DNA from: Morchella semilibera
Lineage: Eukaryota; Ascomycota; Pezizomycetes; Pezizales; Morchellaceae
Length of the DNA stretch: 64,000 bases
Assembly: GCA_009192285.1 (NCBI GenBank)
Contig: WBVU01000022.1
Location: forward strand, 434,001 to 498,000
Direction of reading: 5' to 3'
The position numbers and the translations under genes were made by a program. Every line of letters starts with the position of its first letter. The first letter of the stretch is position 1. The notes under the pieces were generated by a model. It was given only the letters and a program-made list of their open reading frames with translations. It ran no database searches and had not been told where the DNA came from. Below are positions 49,142 to 61,505 of this stretch, piece after piece.

Positions 49142-50542
49142 CTAATGATTATTAATCTATCACTCTTCCGCGGGAACTTCATCACCTTATTAAACTTAGT
49201 CTTAAAGGCTCAGTCGGGAGATGGGTCAATGTACGAGACAATAAGACCACGATATGCTGTTTTAACGTAATGGAAATAGGGGGTAATACACTCGTCAAAT
49301 GATACGAAAAATAGGTACTAAAGACATCGAAGACAAAAACAACAGAACAGCTGTCCGTCGTGCTACTACCGCATCCCGGAGCGAAAGCAAACGGGCTCCG
49401 GCGAGCGTGTTGGTAGGCTATCCCATCATGCATCTAATACATTGTTTCAGAGGGTAATGATTGATTATAGCCCAAAATCCTCAGCATCGTTCATGCTAAC
49501 GTCGCGGGAACGAATTCACCCACTGGCTGGTGAAGGCCACTCACCAATGGGGGGGTACGGCAGCAATGTTACGGCAGAACTTAACAAAGAACCCTGGATT
49601 CTCGAGGTTGCCGACTTAGGTTATCAACTTAAAGTCCTTCTTTGGTTCCACGTATACTAAAACATATTTCATTGCTCAGAGTAAACTCCGTAAGCTATAG
49701 AGTGATCACACACACCACAGCTGGTTTCACAGACGCTCCTATACCCTGGCCAGAGTCATAAACTGAGCTCTTCAGATGTGGCATTTGGACGGGAATCACT
49801 TGCAGGCTGCGGTATTGATGGTGTTGCTTGATGGTGTTGCCTAAATAGGAAGGCCTTGCAAGGCCCCGGCCCCACTAACATACATCTCGAACGCTAAGTC
49901 TAAACTTGCCTAAGTATTTAAATGGGCTCTCTATGGTCGGCGGGGAACTAGTCGCCAGCGTATGGTAGTCTCAGGATTTAGATCTCGGAAATTGTAACGT
50001 GAACCTTATTTATAGCTTGTGCCTTTTCCGCGTTCGTAGACTTAATATTATTATGGTATCATATTTACTAATATTTTTACATTCAATTTAAACCTGATCT
50101 AACTCTATATATCTGTTCTTCTGGCCGTGGTATTGTGTAATTGCGTGGCTTATGTTCGACTCAACACAGGCGATATTTAGCTACATGCATAAATATACTA
50201 AGCCCGCCACTATGACTCTAATTTGCAGGCAATGTGATAAGACCCCCAGAATATCTAATATCAAAAGGGTGGCAGATAATCCCCGAGCTCCGACAGTTGT
50301 TTTATAATGTAAAGGATAAGTATTGAGAGACCTAGTAGCTGGTCTCAGGTCCGGGGGATCGGGGGTGCCCTTAGTAAGCCTAGAAATTAAAAATTGACAT
50401 TTTGCCGTATTGTGTATTAAATCCACCCATTCTTCACTAAGAGCTATATGTATTTTCATGTTATATAGGAAGGAGTTCTGGGTTCCTAAAACGGCCGAAG
50501 AACGGCTTTACCTAGTTTTTTGATTGTTTCTGTTCACAGCTT

Positions 50543-50615
50543 ATCACTCGATCATGCTGGATCACTCGGTTCATGAGTCATCACTCGGTTTTCCTTTTTC
50601 TTGTATCACTCGGTT
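50543..50615 (+). repeat. Irregular ATCACTCGG array
   Basis: ATCACTCG starts at 50543, 50561, 50580 and 50605; the last three continue GGTT. Spacing is 18-25 bp and the sequence between copies is not repeated. A fifth TCACTCGGTT lies at 19621. Confidence 0.6.
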
Positions 50616-50803
50616 ACAGTGTATCCTTTGATTTAAACTGAGTTTCCCCGGACTTATTTATAAATGAAATTGCCTGTAGGAGTCCCGCGATGAGGAGATT
50701 ACGCTAGCATCCGCTTCCGTGCTTATTATTTGTAGTTTCCATTTGTTGTTATTAAATCTATTTCACGGTATTTGTTTAGATCCCTTTATTTAGTAGCGTA
50801 GCT

Positions 50804-50831
50804 AAAAAAAAAAAAAAAAAGAAAAAAAAAA
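50804..50831. repeat. A-rich run
   Basis: About 28 bases, almost all A with a single G. It could be a retroposon tail, but no retroposon body is recognised upstream. Confidence 0.4.
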
Positions 50832-52051
50832 ACTAACTTGAGATGGAGGGGATTAAGGGCCTGATCGAATTTAATTTGTGAACAACAATATATCGATAGC
50901 TGCTTGGCTTTGGGGTGCTTGGTTGGGTCGGGCCAAGCTTGAGTTTCCGCTGACTGAAGATAATAGTAGTCTCATATTCCGCGCGGCCACTTCTTAGATG
51001 GTTATGTCCGGGACAAAACTAACATAGCTGTTGAGCACGTGCAATCAGGTCAGACTAGGCTGTTGTTGCATGCTGGTATATACTGTTAATTCATTCATTG
51101 TGTGGGGCTAGGGCTAGGCTGGATTAAGATTTCATGATTCTTGATAAGAGATATATATACATGGATCGGGGGGGTTCGGCTCAGCTTGCCCTGGACGGTC
51201 GGATTATCTGAACGGGCTGGACAAGCTGCCTCCTAAGGATATAGGCTGCTGCGGATTATATTATATTCTCCTAACTTGTATAATCCAGAATCTATGAAAC
51301 TGCCGGCGGTGGCTATATATATATAACGCGCGTCCCTATAGTTGAGTAAATATATGAAAATAGAAACCTGTTTTTACTTATGATATTAATTATAGCTAAA
51401 GATATTAATATTTTGAACGCGACTAAGTCTGCATACCAACCGAATACCGCATGAGGCATGGGGAGTAAATATATAGGTCGGTAATAATTTTACCAACGGA
51501 AGTAAATTTTTTTACCGTAGTGCACTGGTGAAAATAATACTAGTATTTCACCTTATAATGCTAGTTTTGTGGTGAGGCGTAGACTCCTTTGACAAAAGGG
51601 GTCATATAATGGCAATATATATGAACGCTTTCCACCAGTGGGAAACTTTCATAAGTTTTGGCATAGCATTGATCATATTGAGTGATAACTCATACTGCAT
51701 GCATGCAATAAGTTTTGACATTAATGATTGAACATAGTATAGCACAGCATAAAGACTAAAATTCAGTTCAGATAACGAGTAGCATAGTGCCCTATAGACC
51801 CTCACCCGGAGATACCCACTAGGCCGACCGCGCAGCTGTTTCTCAGCGCTTCCATATATATCATGACGTTTCATGCTTTTTCCCGTTAGCCTAATACTCA
51901 TGCTATTTGTCACATTAAATTGGACTGCCTTATAAGTAATAACAGCCTCCCTTGGAGGCCTACTACTCTGTTCTGTGGCATAGAAAACAATCTAATACCT
52001 ACTCATCAACCAGTTCCTTCGTGCAGCTCTATTACTACTATTCGAAAGTAA

Positions 52052-53948
52052 ATGTCTTTAAAATTAGAGAGCCCTACGTTATCACCCAATCGACAGAACG
52101 ACATTCCTAAAGAAGGCGAGATTGAGCCCACTTGGCATGACGATATCTCGGGGTTATTTAGCGCGCCCTATTGGCTTCCACACGACACCCGTGAGTTGGT
52201 AGGAACTGAATGGATTAACATGATGAAATTCTGGGGCCCAACAGATCTTTCAAGCTATGAAGATGTCAGGAAAACAGCCATATCAATTTACCAACACTGT
52301 CGGTCAAAGGCCATGCCGCTTACGAACGACCCCTCTCAATATTTTCCCGAAGAGGCTCTCGAGATGATTCGGCATTGGGTAAATCAAGGCTACAGGAAAA
52401 TATGCGCAGATCCTTTTGTCCGTGAGAATATTATTCCAGAATCTCAAGACCCGCCGCCAGCATTGTTGAGGATCCGAAAGGATATTAGGAATTTAACGCC
52501 AGAAGAATTGCAGACATACCGGGTTAAACTCGACGATATACTTGGTGTTGGCAACGTTAACTCTAAGTGGCAAGAATTGGGATTTCTGCGTAAGCTTTTC
52601 AACCAGAATAGTATTGATACCAGTCCACGGCCATGTGATAACATTCTGGATAGATGCAAATTGGTGCTTGCACTATCAAGAGGCCACCTTTCTATGGCAC
52701 AGGGCGTACCTTCGCTACGTTGAAGAACTAATTGACTTTGCTATTCCTTACTGGAACGGGCTTGCAGCGGAAGCTAAGGATCCGAACTCGGAATATTCCG
52801 GGCTGCCGAAGGAATTCTGCGACAAAAAATACGAACACCCAACGAAAGGGACGAGGCCAAATCCTCTAAGATATGCGTTGGCCCTGATTGATGACCTGGA
52901 TTCCGGAAACCACAGATTTATAGAAAGAGATCCTATACTGTATTCAAGAGAATCTGGTAAAGAGTGGAGTCGCAAAGTGAGGATGTTTGAGCTTTACCAG
53001 GAACAAATCGGGTTCTCTTTGCAACAAGATATATTCAGTCAACCCATGAATGTAATGGAAGGGCAAGGGTTTCCCTATGGAACCCCTTGGGCAAATATCC
53101 ACGAGTTTGGCGAGGAGCAACCAGACGAAGACTACCCTTATCGGGCAGACTTTGACGGACTGTTGGAACAGCCTCATGACAGCATTCACGGATGGGTCGG
53201 CCCTGATATGGTTAGTGATATTTTCATAGAAAAAGCAATCGACTAAGTCTTCCGAGTCATTAATTATAGATAGGCCAATAATTCCTTTAGCGGGTTCGAT
53301 CCTGTGTTTCTAAGCTTTCATGCAAATATTGACCGAATTATCGAAATATTTCTCCGGTCTCGGCGTGGGCTTACCTTCACATCAACCTTTCCCCTTCGCC
53401 CTTTTGTCAACCAAGCTCGCGAATTGAGGTACCCAGACCCACGCGAATATATCTATACGACCATTGGAGATATGGTCAAAGATACAAGAACTATTGAGTA
53501 TATTTTTGCCCCACCGGCCTCGCCCGACCAAGCCCATCTTTTACCATCTGTTAAGAATGATCGGGGGTCAAAAGAAACACCATACGTTATTTTCAGGAAT
53601 GTCCGATGCAATGATAGAGGCTTTCACGTTGACATTTTTACTCCCTCAGCGACATCACTTGAACCAGACCCAACGCAGAACCCCGACTATATTGGACGAG
53701 ACACCAGACTGGGCATGGGTCCCGGGAGTAGCGGGAAAGGGCCGGAAAATACGGATAGGTGTGTAAAGGAAGGTGTAACAAGAATTCTAGACGCTGCGAA
53801 ATTTAGGGAGGTATTGGAGAAAGATACTACAAATGGGACATGCTTAAAGCAGGTTGTTACCAGTTTGGGGACGGGTGGTGTAGTGCCTGAAGAGGTGTGG
53901 AAGTTGTGGGGCGGGTTTCAGGCAGAATTAGTATGGGGGAAACTTTGA
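52052..53948 (+). CDS. Tyrosinase (type-3 copper monooxygenase)
   Basis: Tyrosinases hydroxylate phenols and oxidise catechols to quinones for melanin and related pigments. Exons 52052-52589, 52654-53210 and 53274-53948 (introns 64 and 63 bp) join in phase to 589 residues. The copper A region reads HANWCLHYQ followed by FLWHRAYLRYVE: His186 and His195 with the expected 9-residue spacing, and Cys184 two before His186, the position that forms the Cys-His thioether in fungal tyrosinases. His180, whose codon is split by intron 1, is the best candidate for the first ligand. Copper B is HDSIHGWVG (His354, His358) and FDPVFLSFHANIDR (His381). A beta-rich C-terminal region (YVIFRNVRCNDRGFHVDIF) follows. 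No signal peptide is seen, so it is likely intracellular. The long N-terminal stretch before copper A is atypical. Confidence 0.9.
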
Positions 53949-54708
53949 CCAGTTGGGCGTTAATTGGTATATCCATACACTGCTGAATCCTTCATACTCT
54001 TTGGTTGGTTTATCCGTTTGAAAAATAAAGACGGAGATGGTATGCATATATGTTTTGGAACCGTCCGAAGTTCGGTGGTATGCTTTCCTGACCAAAGGTG
54101 AGTACTAGCGAATATAACTCTGGTTGATTATTTTTTTCTGTGGCTAAACCTGGCCGTCACTCATCCCCGAAGTGCTACCGAGATGAAGAGGGTGTGATAC
54201 ATATCGAAGCTAAATAAAAAAGGGGAGGAATTTGCAGCTCAATTGTACGCATGAGAGAGGAGAAATGCCAGTCGTTATATACGAGTTTTGAAAGTCCTAG
54301 GTTAAACATTTCATGAAATATTTCTGGACAAGCTACCTGTAAATATAACAGCTTAAATTGCTCGCTGAAATTATATTTATATCGGGCTCATGTAGAATTA
54401 GCGCATACAGAAGACCAACTCAGAGCATAGCACATGTCTTAATATAAGAGAAGATCAAACTCTTCACCAATGTAATTCGAGAAATAGCTTCGAAGTCAGG
54501 AGCATTAGGGCAGGCCTGCCACACCTGCCTTATCTACAAGAAGAGTATTCGGATGCCTTTGCCATAGGAGAAATGATCTAGCCGTGATCAGGAAATGTAT
54601 ATGAGAACGTCAACGATGATCATGAAGCGGGACGGAGGGGTCTAGAAAAATGAAATTACTTCCCAAAGTTACATGTTATTTTTTTGACTAGTCACTACAT
54701 GTACTTGG

Positions 54709-54783
54709 GCGTTTAGTAAAAGGTCGTGAAAACTGGTGTTGCAACGGGGCAATTTTTCACGACCTTTTACTGAATTAACGCCT
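54709..54783. repeat. Perfect 18-bp stem hairpin
   Basis: AGTAAAAGGTCGTGAAAA (54715-54732) pairs exactly with 54754-54771 around a 21-base loop. GCGTT / AACGC outside extends the pairing with a bulge. Confidence 0.75.
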
Positions 54784-56658
54784 AAGTAAATTACTCTAAT
54801 TATTTGAATGTCTTCTCGAGCCCATGATTCTTGTCTAGCATGACTATAGGACTTGAAGTATCGGGCAAAAGATATCGTGGTTAGTTATAAAGGAAGGTGC
54901 ATACATGTAGTATATAGGAAGAAAGATGATAGCGAGAACATTCCCGTTATTCACACGTGCACTGCAGACAAACAACTGCTTAATGAAATAATCTATCGGT
55001 CGATCAACGGGCAATAAATAATCTAGAATTGATTTCATGGCCATACCTCCACTCGATCACTCAACAACTTGCTCGAAAAACTTGTGGAAACACAGATTAT
55101 AGTACTCGGAATATTAATGGTATCCTGAGATTCAGCTAATCTAATCAGATCATGTTTCGAAATGACTAATCCCAATCCAAACCCAAACTAAAGACGGACA
55201 CTACATGTAGTAGCCGCACTCCCGCTGCAGGTGAATCTTAAAAACTGCACTTTGCTGATTGTTTCTCAAAAAGGTGCAGGAACAGCGTGATAGGACCGTG
55301 ACCGTGACCCTAGGTCATAGAGTCTGTATGTATGTATGAAGTAAGTGTACCAACAATGTACATCTTTGTGAGTTGTTCAAATATTTACATTTACGTACAC
55401 AGACAGGCCAAAGATCCGAGCCGTGTAAAGAAATATCTCCGAGCCGTACACATGTAACGCAGGGTACATCTAGACAAGTGGTTGCAACTTGCCATCACCT
55501 CGCCTCTTCCACCACTGGCCAGCGTGCATCGAAGCGAGGCCAAATGCGAAGATCGAAAACACATAATATCGCAGTATGGGAATTGGGAGTTTATATTATA
55601 CATCCAGGTGTTCTTTCTATTAATACTAGCTATAGTAGCTGAGTTGTTGTGGCTGCCTATCATTGGTAATGAGTAACATGTAGAAGAAAATAGATTTATT
55701 GCACTTCCTTCTGATCCTGGTGATGATCCACATAAATGAATGAATGTGAGAACAGGTAACGCATCTCGGGAGAGGGCCAGTGATTGTCGTCAATGTTGTC
55801 GAAATAAGCTTTTTCTAGCCAATATCCCGTTCAACTTTGTCGCATGTAGGCACACTAGAGGCCATGATTTGTGAATATGTATTTGGTGTAGAACACAATC
55901 GCTTAGAAATTGGGATATATTGAATTGATTGATACCTAAGGAAGTATGTATATAGCAGACCATTAGCAAGTTAGATCCATGATCGATATTGTCCGGGGAA
56001 ATTAACGTGGTCGTATATTTCATCCTGAGGTTAAGCGGGGTTCTTTCTCTAGCTCTCTTATCAATGTCCAACAAGCTGACCGTCCTCATATCTGACACCA
56101 GTCCGGGTACTGATACTGGGTTAGGGTTTTTTCAATAATGGTCTCTACATGTACTTACATACATGTAGTGTCGCACAGCTAGGGTATGATGTATGATATA
56201 CATGTATATGTGGACTAAGGCTTAAAGCTTGTTTCGACACCTACACTTATGTAGGGTACACAACCGTATGAGGCACTAAGATTATGAATGAAACGGTCTA
56301 CCCCGCCTCAACTCCATCCAACTCCTGAGGGTTTTGTTCTGACTACATATATCCATCAGAACTAACATCAACTTCACACCGCCCAACCATGATCTAAATC
56401 ACAAGAAGAGATTCCGCCTGAAATACATGTACAGTCCCGGGCTTGTACATCGGTGATAACGGGGTCTCCACTCATTATCGCACCAATTGCAACCCATTTT
56501 TAAGGAATTCCGCCTGGCTTGATGTAACGAGGAATCAAATATTCAACTGAGCTACATGCAGCGTACTGCTAACTATGTAGTAGTGAGTGACTTCTTTTCA
56601 ATACTCACCCATCATAATGATCAGCCGGGCCCCGGAGCTAAGCTTTTCTCCGTATTAT

Positions 56659-56797
56659 CCGCTTGATCATCAGCTCACACTTCCTGATCTAACATCGGAC
56701 AGTACAGCGACGGTTCTCTCCGCTTGATTGTGAGCCCACTCTACCACCAATTTCCTGATCAAACATCGGACAGTATGGCGAAGGTTTTCCCCACCAC
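56659..56797 (+). repeat. Imperfect tandem duplication, about 70 bp unit
   Basis: TTCCTGATC.AACATCGGACA (56681 and 56752) followed by GTA..GCGA.GGTT.TC.CC recurs at a 71-bp step. CCGCTTGAT also recurs. Confidence 0.65.
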
Positions 56798-57026
56798 CGA
56801 ATTACCACCGAAGATTTACCGAGTTCTTTCAAAAAACGGCGCTGTGGAGAAGTGCGGGGACCCGAGACATGCATACATCACTCGTCCCGTCCATAGAAAG
56901 GTTTAGCAGCTCAGGTTTCTAGTGTAATCGATTATCTCAGAATATGGAATGGTGTTTTGTGGTCTATGATTATTAACAATACGGATTAGGTTGGTAGCAC
57001 ACAGAAATCCACACATGGATCGAAAG

Positions 57027-57049
57027 TTGATTATCCGATGGATAATCAA
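57027..57049. repeat. Small palindrome
   Basis: TTGATTATCC, a 3-base centre, and GGATAATCAA form perfect 10-bp arms. Confidence 0.5.
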
Positions 57050-58270
57050 GATTTTGTAGGACTTGGGCTAGTAACTGCTATGTGTATCCCCTCTACTCTA
57101 TTGTGGAACCAGGAGGGGGTATATTCCGTCGATGATAGGGGGCGTGCATAACGAGAGAATATTAAATAAAGTTAGCCAGACGGTCAATATATTACCTCCA
57201 AGGTATTATAACTTCTATACACGCGTCTTGATTAATTCTCCGAATGGGCTGACCGATGGTAATATAGAGACGCCTATGCGGTTCTTGGCTTCGTGTGGCC
57301 ATATAGACATTCAGGCAAGAAAATAAAGTAAGGTACAGGTATTAATGCAGCGCAGGGACTAGAGGTGTAACTTGTATTTTTAGGAGCTGTCACTGCGCGT
57401 TTAGTTTTGACTTTGTGGGATACATGATGGTATATCCTCTAAGCTGTTTATTAGCACTAGAACATGAATGCGTACGTATATCGATGATTAGACTGTGATT
57501 ATATTATGTTGCTGAGAATTGAGTTCATAGATGCTATTCGTATCATAGGGCGGCATGCAAAATGAGGGAGAGTCGCTCATAACTAGTTGTAGGTATGTAA
57601 GTGTATACTATCTCATAGCTCGTACCACATTAATAACTAATTCAAATAGCCGCAACGCCTAATAAGCGCTAGCATATATCCCACCAGTTAGTAGTATGCG
57701 TATACTCTTGTGAATTCATTTACGCATCCTAAACGCTAATCCAAAGTCACCAATTGTAAGGTATACTCTACATCACAATATAAACAGCGGCGATTTGAAT
57801 GGGCTACTCTTACATTAATCCTCAAATGATTACCCCCCTCCCCCTCCCCCGAAATCACGTACGCGAGCTTCTTTAACTAGGAGCTAACTGGGTCTGCGTC
57901 AATAGGCTACTTAATGTTATGACCGATTAATTTCAATATTAATTGCGCTCTTTTCTATCCTTGTCCCTGCTCTAGGAAAATTGTCTAACCAATTCAAGTG
58001 GTACTATAAGACTACCCCGGAATCATTTCTCGGTACCTGCCTCAATTCTACTCTAAACACCCCAGATCCGCATATATGCGCGGGGTAAACGGGATATCAT
58101 ATCATTTCCAGATCTATAAACGGTAGAATAAACTCTGCAGGTTCTATGATAGAAACCCGCAGGTTCCATAGGCATAAACCATATCCCGGATAACTGCCGC
58201 ATTTTTCCGCCTTTGTCCACTCGTTTAGCCCCCCAAAATCGAACCTGGGTTTTGAGGACAGGAAATTTGG

Positions 58271-58278
58271 TATAAAAG
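58271..58278 (+). promoter_or_regulatory. TATA box of the GH27 gene
   Basis: TATAAAAG lies 84 bp upstream of the ATG at 58355, in a sequence otherwise free of similar boxes. Confidence 0.55.
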
Positions 58279-58354
58279 GATCACTATACCTCACCTCAAT
58301 TGCAATCAACTCTCTACTCTACCTTCCACCGCATAGTATTCACAGTATAGAACA

Positions 58355-60028
58355 ATGCGCTCTTCTACTATGAGATCCAGCACCCTCCTTGCCCTCACGG
58401 CGCATGTCCTCACTGCTGCAGCTCTTGTAAACAAGGATGGAAAGACTGGGAAGCTTCCAGCATTGGGATTCAACTCATGGAACGCCTTCCGCTGCGATAT
58501 CCATGAAGACAAGTTCCTTGTATGTTGTTTCCCACCCACCACATCTCCCTCCCTTCAACAGCTAATCCCATGTATACAGGTCGCAGCACAGGAGATCATA
58601 GATTTGGGTCTCAAAGAGGCCGGCTATGAGTACATCAACATCGACGATTGTTGGTCGCTCCTTTCCCGCGATAACGTCACAAAGCGCATCCAACCCGATC
58701 TCTCAAAGTTCCCCGATGGCATTAGCGGGACCGCCGATAAAGTCCACGCGCTCGGCCTCAAGTTCGGTATCTACTCTGATGCCGGAGATCTCACCTGTGC
58801 TGGGTACCCCGGGTCCCTTGGCTATGAGGAGATTGACGCCGAGACATGGGATGAATGGGGCATTGACTGTAAGTTGATTGTCTAGCTGATTGGTGTGCGT
58901 GCGCGAGTAAGCGCTAATGGTTATGGGCGGGAACAGATCTGAAATACGATAACTGTAACGTCCCTAAAAACTGGACAGATGAGTACCAGTACTGGCCCGA
59001 GTACTGGTACGGCGACCATGAGGACCAGGTCGGCGGCATTCCCGCCCCGGATGGTTACGACTGGTCGACTTCCAAGACGGCGGAGCGCTACAACCGCATG
59101 CGCGATGCATTGCTAGACCAATCGCGCACGTTTCTGTATTCACTGTGCAACTGGGGACACTCGCACGTTGAGCAATGGGGTAACCAGACGGGGCAGAGTT
59201 GGCGTATGTGGGGAGACATTATCCCTGTTTGGCAAGGAAGAGTTGATTATTCCTGGGGTTTTAGTAGGTTTCTCTTCTTGCCATGCAACTTGGAGCACAT
59301 AGAGGGTTTGGGTGGTCTTAAAACTAACTATCGAGGATAGTGCCCATTATTAACCATGGCATCTTCTTTTTGGAGTGGAGCGACTTTTGGGGTCATAATG
59401 ACCTTGACATGCTGGAAGTTGGGAACGGAAACCTGACGGCCGAGGAGACACGAAGCCACTTCGGTATCTGGGCAGCCCTCAAATCGCCGCTCCTCATCGG
59501 CACCCCAGTAAGCGTTCCTCCTCTACCAAGTCTACCACGAATACTAACCACCTACAGCTTGACGTTATCTCAGAAGAAGATCTCACTGTCCTGAAGAACT
59601 GGGAGATCCTCGCCTTCAACCAAGACGAGACCTGGGGAGCCCCCGCCCTCCCCTACAAGTGGGGAATCAATCCTGCATGGACATGGAACCAGACACACCC
59701 CGCTGAGTACTACAGCGGTGGCTCTGAGCGCGGTATCCATGTCTTTATGATGAACACTCTCAACCAGACCGTGACCAAGAGCGCCATCTGGGGCGAGATT
59801 CCCGGTCTCAAGGCAGGAAAGAAGTATGATGTGAGAGATATGTGGACACATAAGAAGCTCGGTAGCTTCCAGAAAAAGATTGACGTGAAGCTCGCCGCTC
59901 ATGATACGGCTGCATTGTTGATTACTGAGGTTGGCGGTAAGCACCCGCTCCCCAACCCGGCGGCGTTGCCAAAGCCGAAGATCTATGAGACGAAGCCGAA
60001 GAGGTGGTTGTCACCCGAGCTGCTTTAG
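58355..60028 (+). CDS. GH27 alpha-galactosidase, secreted
   Basis: GH27 alpha-galactosidases remove terminal alpha-galactose from galactomannan and raffinose-family sugars. Exons 58355-58519, 58580-58868, 58937-59263, 59341-59507 and 59558-60028 (introns 60, 68, 77 and 50 bp) join in phase to 472 residues. The first intron is a multiple of three and has no stop, so a naive frame reads through it. The signal peptide covers about residues 1-24. Family blocks are [56 protein letters not shown] (nucleophile Asp near residue 156), [43 protein letters not shown] and [15 protein letters not shown] (acid/base Asp near 283), then [10 protein letters not shown]. The C-terminal beta domain is complete. 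A second in-frame ATG at 58370 is an alternative start. Confidence 0.93.
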
Positions 60029-61505
60029 AGCCGTGAATCATGATCTGCTGGGGGGGGGGGGGGGTGTGACGCGGGCGAATGAGCAGTGATGGGAGAAATG
60101 ATAGGCATGTCTGTAATTAAGTATGTGCTATTGTGAAAAGTCCGAAATACTACAATATGATTGGGTTCGTTAGACCGTCTCTGGTCGATAGTCCGTTTTT
60201 TGTGTGCCGAGATGTCGCTACTCTCAGACCGGGTTTCTACTATTTTCCAGGTACTCTAGCGGCGGATTGAACGGTCCAGAGTTAGAGACTGACAGCGAAA
60301 ATATGAACTGTGAATCTGTAGGCCGCCCCTGATCCGCTCGATGTTCACTGGCGGAGGGGAGGGGGAAAACACTCATATGTAATACATCATAGGCCCCGGA
60401 ACCACTTGGGTCGTTCGTTGGGTGTTCCTGAGAGCACCAGGACTCGGAAGTGCATGTCTCGCCCGGGTCACGTCACGAATCAGCACTAGAGAGTATCACC
60501 ATTCACGGTGCCAGCCAACCATGTGGAGATATTTCCATCCATCCAATTGATGGACAGCTTCCCCCCTAGTGGTATGTATGGCCCATGGAGATGTAGAGTA
60601 GGAGCGGGAGTCAAGCACGCACTGAGTACGGTATGTAGGTACATACATTGATGTTATGCCATGTATCATCATCATCAGGGTTATCGAATACGGACTTGGC
60701 CCCGAGGGGGGGGGGGGGAGAGCTGAAATTTCGAATGTTGTTTCTGGGCATTTTATGTGCTTTATCCCAAACATACTGTATATAAGTATGTGTGTATATA
60801 GCCTACTCTACTTATCTTCATACATCTACATGTAGATACTCCAAGGAAGTATAGGCAGCTGGCGTTGTTAATAATACTCCAGACGAAAAGAAAACAGGGG
60901 AAATGTTTATCTCCCGCGCCATCATGCAGCGAATCGGATCGGCAACTTGTAATTTTAGGTCTGCATAAGAAAATAGGTTAAAAAATTAAAAAACAAAAGT
61001 GCATTTCCGGCTCCCACGCCAGCATTTCGAGAAAAAGGGAAAGAGTCCGCGAGCTCGGGCCCACACTTCATGATATGTGCACTTTGCGCGACACTGTTGC
61101 GTGTTATAGGGGAAATCGCTGTTTATTGGCTCCGGTTGCAGTTGGGGCTCTCGTGGATGTCATAGACGAGCCAATCGTGATTCAAGAGATCGTGATATTC
61201 ATTATTTTCGCTTTCATTGAAATCTAACGATTCGTACCTACATAGAGGATGTGTTTTTCTTCTTTTCCCTTTTTTTTTTCCTTCGTAACACACTATTACA
61301 ATTAAACAGACGCAATATTTGCTTTCCCTTTTTTTATTTCCTTTCTCCCCCCCTGCCAATATCATTTGTGGAGATATCCGCCCGACCCCACCACCACCAC
61401 TTCCGAAATTCGAGCCAGCCCAGCCAATTAACCAATAGCAAATAAAAGAAAATAAAAAAAGAGACAAGGAGGAATAAACGCCGTAGTACCCAGGGTTGGA
61501 ATCGT
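60029..61505. other. Convergent gap between GH27 and chitin deacetylase genes
   Basis: 3' flanks of both genes. G runs at 60050-60063 and 60707-60718, and one TACATGTA at 60827. No supported gene. Confidence 0.55.

Larger units (their letters stand above)
46622..52051. other. 5.4 kb gene-free region
   Basis: Contains five TACATGTA copies at 47253-48337, a foldback at about 48998-49141, a TCACTCGG array at 50543-50613, and an A-rich run at 50804-50831 that could be a retroposon tail. No supported coding gene. Confidence 0.5.
53949..58354. other. 4.4 kb gene-free region
   Basis: Seven TACATGTA copies (54696 to 56431), a strong hairpin at 54709-54783, an imperfect tandem duplication at 56659-56797 and a small palindrome at 57027-57049. 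No supported coding gene. Confidence 0.5.

Noticed and set aside
50640-50831. SINE/LINE 3' end implied by the A-rich run
   Set aside because: No RNA polymerase III boxes, target-site duplication or reverse transcriptase remnant could be seen next to it.
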